DNA of 64,000 nt, taken from IMG/VR virus record IMGVR_UViG_3300037882_003354, positions 1 to 64,000 of that record. The stretch is one strand, 5' to 3'. The notes below the pieces were generated by a model that saw nothing but the letters and a program-made list of their open reading frames with translations, was not told the origin of the DNA and did no database searches. The position numbers and the translations under genes were made by a program. Shown one piece after another: positions 49,391 to 57,127 of the stretch (within the stretch, counting starts at the first letter, position 1; the number at the start of each line of letters is the position of its first letter). This stretch comes from a virus.

Positions 49391-51571
49391 CTATTTTTGT
49401 GTGATAAATTCTGGTGACACCATAGTCAGCAACACAGCAGCGGCAACTCTAGTGTGACCTGAATCCCTAGTTGCCGGAATGGTGTTTATTACATTGATGA
49501 TCGTTTGTTTGGTGGAACTACTCATTCGACCTGCAGTGAGAAGCAAGTTCAAACGATCTACAAGTGCCACTGGGTTCGAGGCTAGGGCCATTTCCACGCT
49601 GTAGTCAGCACCGAGATAGTGATCAACCGAGCCATATTTAATGGCGACGTTATCTCTCCACCAATTGGTTTGCCGTTCCGCTATGTTAGTAATAAAGTTG
49701 TCATAGCCTGTTACTGTGGTTTCATGGGTTATAGCGAACTCCGGTGCTACCAGACCTCTATTCATGATTTCACCTGGTGGTGAATAAGTAGGGCTAAACC
49801 AGTTGAAAACGCTTGGGGCTCTTAGAGGGTTTTGGCCTATGCTTGATACAGGATCTTCGAGATTCCAGATCTTGTAATACCCACTGGTGGCCTTGACATC
49901 AAAGGCGCGCATGAAGTTAGCATATCTGATCATCGGCTCGCGAAGTTTCCCCCACAACGGATCCGACACCTTGGAGGTATCTCGAGCCTCTGGGTCGAGC
50001 AACACGGCCTTGATCACCGCTTTCATGTCACCGCGCACGCCTTGGCCATTGTTGTTGAAGGCTGCTGTCACCCTCGAAACATAGGCTGGGCTCGGATTGC
50101 TGGTGACGAAACGCTTGATCAACTGGCTGCCAATGAAGGGCCCCACGTTGGGGTGGTTGAACAGGGTGTCCAGCGCGATCTTCAGACTTTGCTCTCCAGT
50201 GGTGCCTGCCGGGATGACGACACCCCTGATGATATTCTTTTCACTGGTGCTATGGTACTGTGGGTAATTGATCATTTGCTTACTCCAACTGTTATAGGTC
50301 ACGCTGCTCCAACCATTCCAGTCACTAGCCCAACTCCAGCCCGTGAAAACCTTGGCCATACCCATCACGTCGATCTGGTCGTAGGTGGGTATGTCCTTAC
50401 CATACGCATCTTTTTTTCTTGATCCGTCTGGGTTCAGTTCCCACAGACCTATTGAAAATAACTGCATCATCTCACGTGCAAAATTTTCATCAGGAATTCT
50501 GCCTGTTATTGGATCTTCTTTTATGTTCTTAAAATGAGACAAATAATGGCCCATTGTTGGGTGAGTTGCCACTTGTTCCAGCAGGGTGCGATAATTACCA
50601 AATGCATTACGAGACAGCATATCAAGATAGCTAGCGTGTGCGTCCTTTTGTACCTCTACTGCACTATTGACCGTGCTGACAACGAAGATCTCGCTGAGCG
50701 CAAAGACTAAACGCTGACGCAATTGGTCAGGTCCGACAACAGCTTGTCGCCAGAAACTTTCCATTACTGCGTTGATGTGCTCAGAATTACAAGGGTTGCA
50801 TCCTGGTGGCCCCTTGCGCTCCATCACATAGGTCCAGTGGGTTTCCAGGCTGGGTGTCACAAACTGGTTTTCAATCCACGCGGCCGGGCCGGACTGGGCC
50901 ACCGATGAAATGCTGCTCATGTTGGGACCGAAACTCGCCTGCACGAGAAAGCGCGCCGCTTCAGCTGGAGTTACAGAAGGAGGAGCAGGTGCTGGTTCTG
51001 GCGCAGGTGCTGGAGCAGGTGCTGGAGCAGGTGCTGGAGCAGGTGCTGGAGCAGGTGCTGGAGATGTACCTGGAACAAATCCCACTGGGTAATAACAGGC
51101 TTTTACTGTTCCAACAATTGGGTCTCCAAACACCCAGTTATTACAGCCAACTATAGGTGTTGTGAAGGTCTTGGTGACAAATTTACCAGCAGCACCATAC
51201 GAAATACTAACGGGTGCGCCAGGTGAGCAGATTCCATTTTCAGTAGCACACGGAGTTGTTGAGAATCCTGTGGGAGCTGTAGTTAGCACCGTTACTTCTG
51301 TGTAGCAGGATTTAGTTTTCGTGGTGGTTAAACGACCAAACGTCTGGTCGCTGCAAACGAACGTGGCTTCCCGCATTGACTTCAGGCGAAATTTGCCAGC
51401 AGCTCCGTAAAGTACCCTCGAGGCCTTTGGAAGCGTGCAAGTCTGACCCTCGACCGCGCAGGGGGTAGACGAAAACGTCATGCCTGCAAGCCTGAATGTT
51501 TCCGCAGATACTACTGGTGCCGCGTATCCAGCCAACACCAGAGATAATGTTAAAAGTATTTTAAGTTTCAT
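49391..51571 (-). CDS. Secreted DUF1800 protein with two Cys-rich N-terminal domains
   Basis: 726 residues. Signal peptide (1-23, MKLKILLTLSLVLAGYAAPV...), then two copies of a roughly 70-residue Cys module (ETFRLAGMTFSSTPCAVEG; PTGFSTTPCATENGICSPG), an Ala-Pro repeat linker, and the DUF1800 domain (FARFLVQASFGP-like start, DENFAREMMQLFSIGLWEL, TSNPSPAYVSRVTAAF). The Cys module also starts the neighbouring DUF1996 protein. Probably periplasmic or surface-exposed; function unknown. Confidence 0.9.
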   Translation of the reverse strand: MKLKILLTLSLVLAGYAAPVVSAETFRLAGMTFSSTPCAVEGQTCTLPKASRVLYGAAGKFRLKSMREATFVCSDQTFGRLTTTKTKSCYTEVTVLTTAPTGFSTTPCATENGICSPGAPVSISYGAAGKFVTKTFTTPIVGCNNWVFGDPIVGTVKACYYPVGFVPGTSPAPAPAPAPAPAPAPAPAPAPEPAPAPPSVTPAEAARFLVQASFGPNMSSISSVAQSGPAAWIENQFVTPSLETHWTYVMERKGPPGCNPCNSEHINAVMESFWRQAVVGPDQLRQRLVFALSEIFVVSTVNSAVEVQKDAHASYLDMLSRNAFGNYRTLLEQVATHPTMGHYLSHFKNIKEDPITGRIPDENFAREMMQLFSIGLWELNPDGSRKKDAYGKDIPTYDQIDVMGMAKVFTGWSWASDWNGWSSVTYNSWSKQMINYPQYHSTSEKNIIRGVVIPAGTTGEQSLKIALDTLFNHPNVGPFIGSQLIKRFVTSNPSPAYVSRVTAAFNNNGQGVRGDMKAVIKAVLLDPEARDTSKVSDPLWGKLREPMIRYANFMRAFDVKATSGYYKIWNLEDPVSSIGQNPLRAPSVFNWFSPTYSPPGEIMNRGLVAPEFAITHETTVTGYDNFITNIAERQTNWWRDNVAIKYGSVDHYLGADYSVEMALASNPVALVDRLNLLLTAGRMSSSTKQTIINVINTIPATRDSGHTRVAAAVLLTMVSPEFITQK

Positions 51572-51583
51572 GATTTAATATCC

Positions 51584-53413
51584 TTAATAACCAAGCATCT
51601 GATTTCCATCACCCAGATTGTTAGTATGACAATCTCTGCTGCGTTGATTGCAGTTCAACATCCAAGTATTTATCAAACCACTCCAACCATTCCACCAGTC
51701 TCCATGACCACTAAATCCACCAGGAGTTCCCATGGGATAGTTGTCTGAACTCAGTCTCCAGTAGGTGTCAATGCCAGGTTCTTTTACGGGGTAGTAGATA
51801 TTGAAAGCTATCTCAGTAAGAGGTACTGGATGTGTTGCTGGACAGCCAAAAGCAGGATAGGCCATGTGTGCCTTGTGGTCTGGACTGTCTAGATTAACTC
51901 CATCCCAACACTGTGGAAATTGCACACCCATTACCATTGTGCTTCCAACTGGACAATTGGGTATTGACTTGCCACGAGGTGGTGCAGTCATACCAGCGGG
52001 AACACCCTGACACTCATAGGTAACTTTTGACGAAGTGGCAGAATCCACAGCCTTCATGTTACCAGCAATCATTCTTAATCCTACTGGCAGTGGCTGAATT
52101 AAACTAGGTGGAATATAGCTATATCCAGTCTTGTAGTAAATTTGATTGCCCCTTGCCTGGATCGGAGTATTAGTACGAGTATCGATCATGGTGGGAACCC
52201 AATACGAACTACGATTGGCGATACCACCACCACAGGTGGAATTGCCTGTGTTGGTCAGACTGTCAGTGGTACTGAACGCATCTGCTCCGGTATTTCCAAA
52301 GAAGGTGTGGAGATGTGATGCTCCGTTCTGGCCAGGGTATATGATGGGATCGTTAAATCCCATGTGGCTGTAACCACACATCATTCTGAAAGCACCAATG
52401 TTACTAGTGGTAATATCGTCCGTTGCGTGAAATTTCAAACGTAAATCGCTAAAGCCAGAGGCTCTTTTGGGCACTTGATTGATGTCTACAACGGGCATAT
52501 CGCCCATTTTCATGCTGAGATTTTGTGCAGTGCTGGCTGGCGTAAACACCTGGCATTCCTTCAGGTCATTATGCCAATAACCCAAATAACCATGAGAGCA
52601 GGTTCCACCCAGTGTGTCCTGACGATAGAACCACTTGCCGAGTCCATCACCCCAACGGACCATTTTGGTGCCTTCAAATGAGTATGGTTGGTTAAGCAAA
52701 GCAACACGGCTCCAAGTGCCTGGTGGGATATCTGGCAGTACATTATGCGACATCATTGACATGGGTACCTCTGGCATGACAAGTGGTACCACAACAGGTA
52801 ATGCCGCTACTGGAATATAGCAATGCTTTATCTTGCCAGGGGCGGGATCACCACCAAAAGTAGTGTTGTTACAAGTGACAACTTGACCAGCTAGGAAAGT
52901 TTTGATCGTATACGGACCTGCAGGTACCAGATCAAATGCTACAACAGGGCCATATGCAATAATGGTATCAATACTAGGAGTACATTTACGACCCCATTCA
53001 TCACCACAACTAGCAATGGAAAACTCATGACCACCGTAACTAAACGTTGGTTTAACTGGAGCAGGTGCGGGAGCAGGTGCGGGAGCAGGTGCGGGAGCAG
53101 GTGCGGGAGCAGGTGCGGGAGCCTCTATATAACAGGCTTTCTCTGATTTTGTTGTAGTCCTACCAAACGTCTTGTCGCTGCAAATGAAGGTACCTACCGG
53201 AATAGACTTCAGGCGAAACCTGCCAGCCACTCCGTAAAGCACCCTAGATTTATACGGAACAGTACATTGTTCACCCTCCACAGCACAAGGTGTAGATAAG
53301 AATGTCATCCCAGCTAACCTGAATGTTTCCGCAGATGCTGCGGGCATCGAGTAAGTCGCTAGCAGCAGAGGGATAGTTGATAAGATTGTTCTTAGTTTCA
53401 TGTTAGTCCTCAT
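51584..53413 (-). CDS. Secreted DUF1996 protein with Cys-rich module
   Basis: 609 residues. Signal peptide (about 1-28), a Cys module nearly identical in pattern to that of the DUF1800 protein (ETFRLAGMTFLSTPCAVEG), an Ala-Pro repeat, a second distant Cys module, then DUF1996 from about residue 300 (GASHLHTFFGNTGADAF; RSSYWVPTMI; FPQCWDGVNLDSPDH). Such domains are found in secreted bacterial and fungal proteins, sometimes near carbohydrate-binding modules. Probably acts outside the cytoplasm with its neighbours. Confidence 0.88.
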   Translation of the reverse strand: MRTNMKLRTILSTIPLLLATYSMPAASAETFRLAGMTFLSTPCAVEGEQCTVPYKSRVLYGVAGRFRLKSIPVGTFICSDKTFGRTTTKSEKACYIEAPAPAPAPAPAPAPAPAPAPAPVKPTFSYGGHEFSIASCGDEWGRKCTPSIDTIIAYGPVVAFDLVPAGPYTIKTFLAGQVVTCNNTTFGGDPAPGKIKHCYIPVAALPVVVPLVMPEVPMSMMSHNVLPDIPPGTWSRVALLNQPYSFEGTKMVRWGDGLGKWFYRQDTLGGTCSHGYLGYWHNDLKECQVFTPASTAQNLSMKMGDMPVVDINQVPKRASGFSDLRLKFHATDDITTSNIGAFRMMCGYSHMGFNDPIIYPGQNGASHLHTFFGNTGADAFSTTDSLTNTGNSTCGGGIANRSSYWVPTMIDTRTNTPIQARGNQIYYKTGYSYIPPSLIQPLPVGLRMIAGNMKAVDSATSSKVTYECQGVPAGMTAPPRGKSIPNCPVGSTMVMGVQFPQCWDGVNLDSPDHKAHMAYPAFGCPATHPVPLTEIAFNIYYPVKEPGIDTYWRLSSDNYPMGTPGGFSGHGDWWNGWSGLINTWMLNCNQRSRDCHTNNLGDGNQMLGY

Positions 53414-53754
53414 TAGGGCATGGTCTTTGATACTTCGTTTGAATAAGCACTTTCCATACCAGCACGATCAATGGCAGTCACAGCGAAGTAATATGTATAT
53501 CCTGTGGTGAGACCCACAACGGTATAATTAACCTTTCGAGAATACATACCACTGCCCGACGGCTGGTCATATGTGCCTGGTTTTGTTCCGTAGTACACAC
53601 GGTATCCACTGATTGCTTCAGCAGGTGCCACCCAGGTCAATGCAGCAGTATTAGGCGCATGGGGTCGTCGACGATGAGCATGGCTGGGGTCAGTGACCAT
53701 CAAACTGGTACTGACCAAAACCAGGCTTGCCATCAATCGTGTCCAGGATCTCAA
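53413..53754 (-). CDS. Secreted fibronectin type III domain protein
   Basis: 113 residues. Signal peptide MRSWTRLMASLVLVSTSLMV, then one FN3 domain: AALTWVAPAEAISGYRVYYG, YTVVGLTTGYTYYFAVTAID, SAYSNEVSKT. Overlaps the DUF1996 start by one base (51584-53413 gene) and the glutaredoxin by 4 bases, so the secreted block continues the nrd operon. Confidence 0.85.
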   Translation of the reverse strand: MRSWTRLMASLVLVSTSLMVTDPSHAHRRRPHAPNTAALTWVAPAEAISGYRVYYGTKPGTYDQPSGSGMYSRKVNYTVVGLTTGYTYYFAVTAIDRAGMESAYSNEVSKTMP

Positions 53755-54002
53755 GGTGTGCTCTTGTTAACCACAGGATGGGACCGCAGGTGATGCTTTA
53801 ATTCGTTGTACCCACCAATCAACTGATCGCCCAGAAAAATTTGTGGCACTGAGCGTGCACCGGGTACCAGTTCCAAGAGTTCCTCTCGTGTGTGCCCACG
53901 ACCAATCACTCGCTCGTCAAATGGTATACCATGCTGTTCGAGTAAAAATTTAGCTTGGTCGCAAAAAACACATTGTTCTCGACTGTAAATTACGGCTTTC
54001 AT
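53751..54002 (-). CDS. Glutaredoxin
   Basis: 83 residues. Active site CVFC (Cys11, Cys14) in IYSREQCVFCDQAKFLL, cis-Pro in RSVPQIFLGDQLIGGYNEL. It supplies electrons to ribonucleotide reductase; the nrdB gene lies 15 bases upstream in the same direction. Confidence 0.93.
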   Translation of the reverse strand: MKAVIYSREQCVFCDQAKFLLEQHGIPFDERVIGRGHTREELLELVPGARSVPQIFLGDQLIGGYNELKHHLRSHPVVNKSTP

Positions 54003-54017
54003 TTGTATTCCTTAAAG

Positions 54018-55106
54018 TCATAGATCCGGCAATTGGGCAAGATCAATTTCTGAACTCATGGCTCCGATGACATATGATGTACTTTCTGTTTCCTGCAGAG
54101 CCGATTGTTTTTTCCCCAGATTCAAATGTTTGTTAAACCAGGGAATGGGGCTGGATTTGGGATATTCCTCAGTGTATTTAATACCAATATCTTTCAGGCG
54201 AGTAAAAGCGGTATAGTCCACAAAGTCTTTGAGAATGGCGGCATTGAGACCGATCACAGGTCCTTTCTTGAACAAATAGTCAGCCCAGGCCTTTTCTTCT
54301 TGAATAACTTCCATGTACATAGCATATACTTCTTCACGGCATTCTTCAACTAAATTGGCAAAATCTTCATCATCTTTGGTGACATTGTTGATCAACCAGG
54401 CGGTCCATTCTGCATGCAGAATTTCGTCCTGCAAGATCAAACTGATGATGTTGCCATTACCAATGTAGATCTTGTTTTCCACCATGGCCAGGCTGGTGGC
54501 AAAGCTCACCATGAATCGGAAGGCTTCCAGTGCATAACTTGCATGCAGTGCCAGCCAGATGGCCCGTTTGTGATCATGCATGGAGATGTCTTGTCCCATG
54601 GCCCGGCGGCAGTTGAGATCGTGTAGTGCATCGTAATAACGGCCAATGTTGGCGGCCATGTCCACGATTTCCTTGGTGTCATGAATCTTGTTGAATTCTT
54701 CCTTGGGCACCGAGTACACGTTGCGAATGATGTGGCTGTAACTCTTGCTGTGGATGTTGGTCTCAAACATGCTCCAGATGAGCACCAGTGATTCCAGTTC
54801 TGGTATGCTGATCACTGGACTGAAGATCTGTACAGGTGCACGACCCTGAATGCTGTCCAGGGCAGTCTGTCGCAGCAGGTTGCTGGTGAAGATGTGTTTG
54901 ATGGCAGGTGTGGCATCCTTGTGATCCATCTTGTCCTTGGTCAGGCTGATTTCTTCGGGCACCCAGAAAAATCCTCGTTGTAATTCTTCGTACTTGGCAA
55001 TCTTGGGTTGACGGAATTCTTCATATCGTTGTACTGTGACCTCACCGTCCAGAAACATTTTACGCTTGAGGTAATTGGTGGGTTTAGATATATCGTAAGT
55101 GCTCAT
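54018..55106 (-). CDS. nrdB: Ribonucleotide reductase class Ia, beta subunit
   Basis: 362 residues. Di-iron and radical site residues: Asp84, Glu115, His119 and radical Tyr123 (FETNIHSKSYSHIIRNV). Later ligands lie in ALEAFRFMVSF and LQDEILHAEWT. It generates the tyrosyl radical for NrdA. Forms an operon with glutaredoxin; NrdA lies 2 kb upstream. Confidence 0.96.
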   Translation of the reverse strand: MSTYDISKPTNYLKRKMFLDGEVTVQRYEEFRQPKIAKYEELQRGFFWVPEEISLTKDKMDHKDATPAIKHIFTSNLLRQTALDSIQGRAPVQIFSPVISIPELESLVLIWSMFETNIHSKSYSHIIRNVYSVPKEEFNKIHDTKEIVDMAANIGRYYDALHDLNCRRAMGQDISMHDHKRAIWLALHASYALEAFRFMVSFATSLAMVENKIYIGNGNIISLILQDEILHAEWTAWLINNVTKDDEDFANLVEECREEVYAMYMEVIQEEKAWADYLFKKGPVIGLNAAILKDFVDYTAFTRLKDIGIKYTEEYPKSSPIPWFNKHLNLGKKQSALQETESTSYVIGAMSSEIDLAQLPDL

Positions 55107-55170
55107 ATTTTATCCTGTTTTGTTAATGTTGTATCGTTCCAAAAATTTCTAGTTTGTATTAAACTACCGG

Positions 55171-55806
55171 TCAGCAGTCTCCGGATTTTCCTGGGGAGGG
55201 GTCTCTAGTCCAAAAACCCAGTCTATCCTGCATGGGACTGGCATACCATGCCCAGTTGGGTGGAGGTGTTGTGTCTTGACCTGTCCAGACTGGAATGATT
55301 TCGTCTGCAGTATGATTGGCAAAGTCATCATTGTATCTAAAGTGTACTTCAATCACTTGATGGCCTATTACTTCTACATTGAACCAAGGATATCTGTCTG
55401 CCACACATTGTAATACCTGGGGCAATTTAAAATCTAGGTCAATTTTTGTCCAACGACTGAATCTGTCCAGGCGTGTGGGATCTGTTCTAAATCCTTCAAC
55501 TGCCAGTGTTTGCTTGCCCCAGTTGTAATCAAAACTCATGTGTGGTCCAGTGAACAGTTGACACCAGAAATAACCATCTGGAATTGAATCCGAGTCCAGA
55601 TATTGAATGGTAGCACCCACACTCATGGATTTTAGATTCATAATGGGACGCACCACATACTGCCCAGGCACTGCTGGTGGTATGCCTGCGGGCCCACACT
55701 CATGCCCCAATTTTTTTGATAAGATCAATTTATCCACACACCACAGATCATCTGAGTGTATGCTGTCAAATACATCTGCATCGCCAATCTGAGGTACTAT
55801 GATCAT
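55171..55806 (-). CDS. Conserved phage protein of unknown function
   Basis: 211 residues. Starts MIIVPQIGDADVFDSI; then KLILSKKLGHECGPAGI, QYVVRPIMNL, GKQTLAVEGFRTD, and VIEVHFRYNDDF. This pattern occurs in T4-like phages and has an ATP-grasp-like feel (VVRPIMNL; IEVHFR), without a full motif set. Confidence 0.78.
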   Translation of the reverse strand: MIIVPQIGDADVFDSIHSDDLWCVDKLILSKKLGHECGPAGIPPAVPGQYVVRPIMNLKSMSVGATIQYLDSDSIPDGYFWCQLFTGPHMSFDYNWGKQTLAVEGFRTDPTRLDRFSRWTKIDLDFKLPQVLQCVADRYPWFNVEVIGHQVIEVHFRYNDDFANHTADEIIPVWTGQDTTPPPNWAWYASPMQDRLGFWTRDPSPGKSGDC

Positions 55807-55810
55807 TTGA

Positions 55811-56461
55811 TTAGTATTTCCCGCTGGCTAAAATGATCTTGCAAATATGTGATAGGCGTTCAATATGCTCATAAGCACGCCAGGGGCTGGTGTCAATGGC
55901 CACAACTCCGTGCCCTTTAATACCAACTATGTCGTAGGCAATGTTGCCATTTTTATCCAACTGTAGATTTTCGTGGCAACGATCAGCAAGCTCTTGGCTG
56001 ATGGGAGGCACATCTCCCACGTTGGGAGCCACCCTGGTATAGCGATTGAGTTCTGGAAATGCACGACTGATGGTGCTCAAATCAATACCGGCATGCATGG
56101 CCGCAATACAGTAAGTGGGGTGAACATGCACCACCACCCTGACATCCTTTGCATATTGCCCCAATTCCCTTTGCAGTCCAAAGTGCAAGGGTAGTTCTCC
56201 ACTGGGCCGTAGATTTTTACTGATTTCAGTGTACTCCAGCTCCCTGCAGGAATAATGCAATCGAGGCGGCTGGTCGTAGAAACCCTGCTCAATGCCAATC
56301 TTCTTGAACTGATCAGGTTGTAGCGTTTGCTTGCGAACACCGCTGGGAGTAATGTAAAAGTGATCACGGTCGTGATGTCGTATGCTCACATTACCATCAC
56401 GGCTGGTGATCCAATTACGCTTGTATGCGTCTACTAATATATCACATATGGTTTCTAACAT
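55811..56461 (-). CDS. Class II aldolase/adducin family protein
   Basis: 216 residues. SRDGNVSIR (20-28), YITPSGVRK, PSGELPLHFGLQR (Glu89), VVHVHPTY (His112, His114), IKGHGVV (His184): the metal site of L-fuculose/ribulose-phosphate aldolases and MtnB is complete. Expected chemistry is aldol cleavage, epimerisation or dehydration of a sugar phosphate. A phage metabolic gene; substrate unknown. Confidence 0.88.
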   Translation of the reverse strand: MLETICDILVDAYKRNWITSRDGNVSIRHHDRDHFYITPSGVRKQTLQPDQFKKIGIEQGFYDQPPRLHYSCRELEYTEISKNLRPSGELPLHFGLQRELGQYAKDVRVVVHVHPTYCIAAMHAGIDLSTISRAFPELNRYTRVAPNVGDVPPISQELADRCHENLQLDKNGNIAYDIVGIKGHGVVAIDTSPWRAYEHIERLSHICKIILASGKY

Positions 56462-56479
56462 TAGAGTTTGTATAATTGT

Positions 56480-57109
56480 TTATGATATGCAATTTAATAA
56501 CTGCTCTTTTGACCAAAGACACATTTCTCGCTTGGGGTGCGGCCACATGGTATCATCAAATCTATACAATGGTTCAGGAAAGTTGTAGGGAGCGGCAAAC
56601 AGATTTAACAAATCAAAATGACCGTTAGGAATGCTGCGGTTTTCGCTCCACATAAATCCATCGTAGTTTATAGTATTAAAGTTATGTGAAGTAGTCAGTA
56701 TATACTTTACATCCGACTTTTTAAAGTTTAATAGCACTTTTTTAATATTTTCAGGCGTCAGGTGAAACAGTATATCTCTAACAATCCAAAGATCAGCAGA
56801 AGGAATAGGGTCTTCAGTTATATCTAAATGTACAAATGATCTTCCGCCCACATCTTTAAAGTTTTCGTTATGTCTATCAATTAGTCCTCTGACTATATCC
56901 CCACCTGTATATTTTATGTTAGGTTGGCCTTTTAGCAATGGGGTCATCCATACCATATCCCCACACGGTGCATCTAATACAGTTTTGATATCAAACTGGT
57001 CAAATATTACTGGTAGATTTTGACAAACGTTTAACGTATATTCAATAGTGGACCCTGGTCCACTTGATTCTATGTATCCTTGAAAAATCTGTTCTAATTC
57101 TTGATTCAT
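56480..57109 (-). CDS. Class I SAM-dependent methyltransferase
   Basis: 209 residues. Motif I TVLDAPCGDMVWM (residues 42-54), acidic residue in YTGGDIV, and DLWIVRDILFHLTPENI. SAM-dependent methyltransferase fold. AT-rich compared with neighbours, suggesting acquisition. Target unknown. AAAGGAAA upstream. Confidence 0.85.
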   Translation of the reverse strand: MNQELEQIFQGYIESSGPGSTIEYTLNVCQNLPVIFDQFDIKTVLDAPCGDMVWMTPLLKGQPNIKYTGGDIVRGLIDRHNENFKDVGGRSFVHLDITEDPIPSADLWIVRDILFHLTPENIKKVLLNFKKSDVKYILTTSHNFNTINYDGFMWSENRSIPNGHFDLLNLFAAPYNFPEPLYRFDDTMWPHPKREMCLWSKEQLLNCIS

Positions 57110-57127
57110 TATTTTATTTTTCCTTTA

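Noticed and set aside
50910-51092. Plus-strand Ala/Gly repeat frame
   Set aside because: Complement of the Ala-Pro linker codons of the DUF1800 gene.
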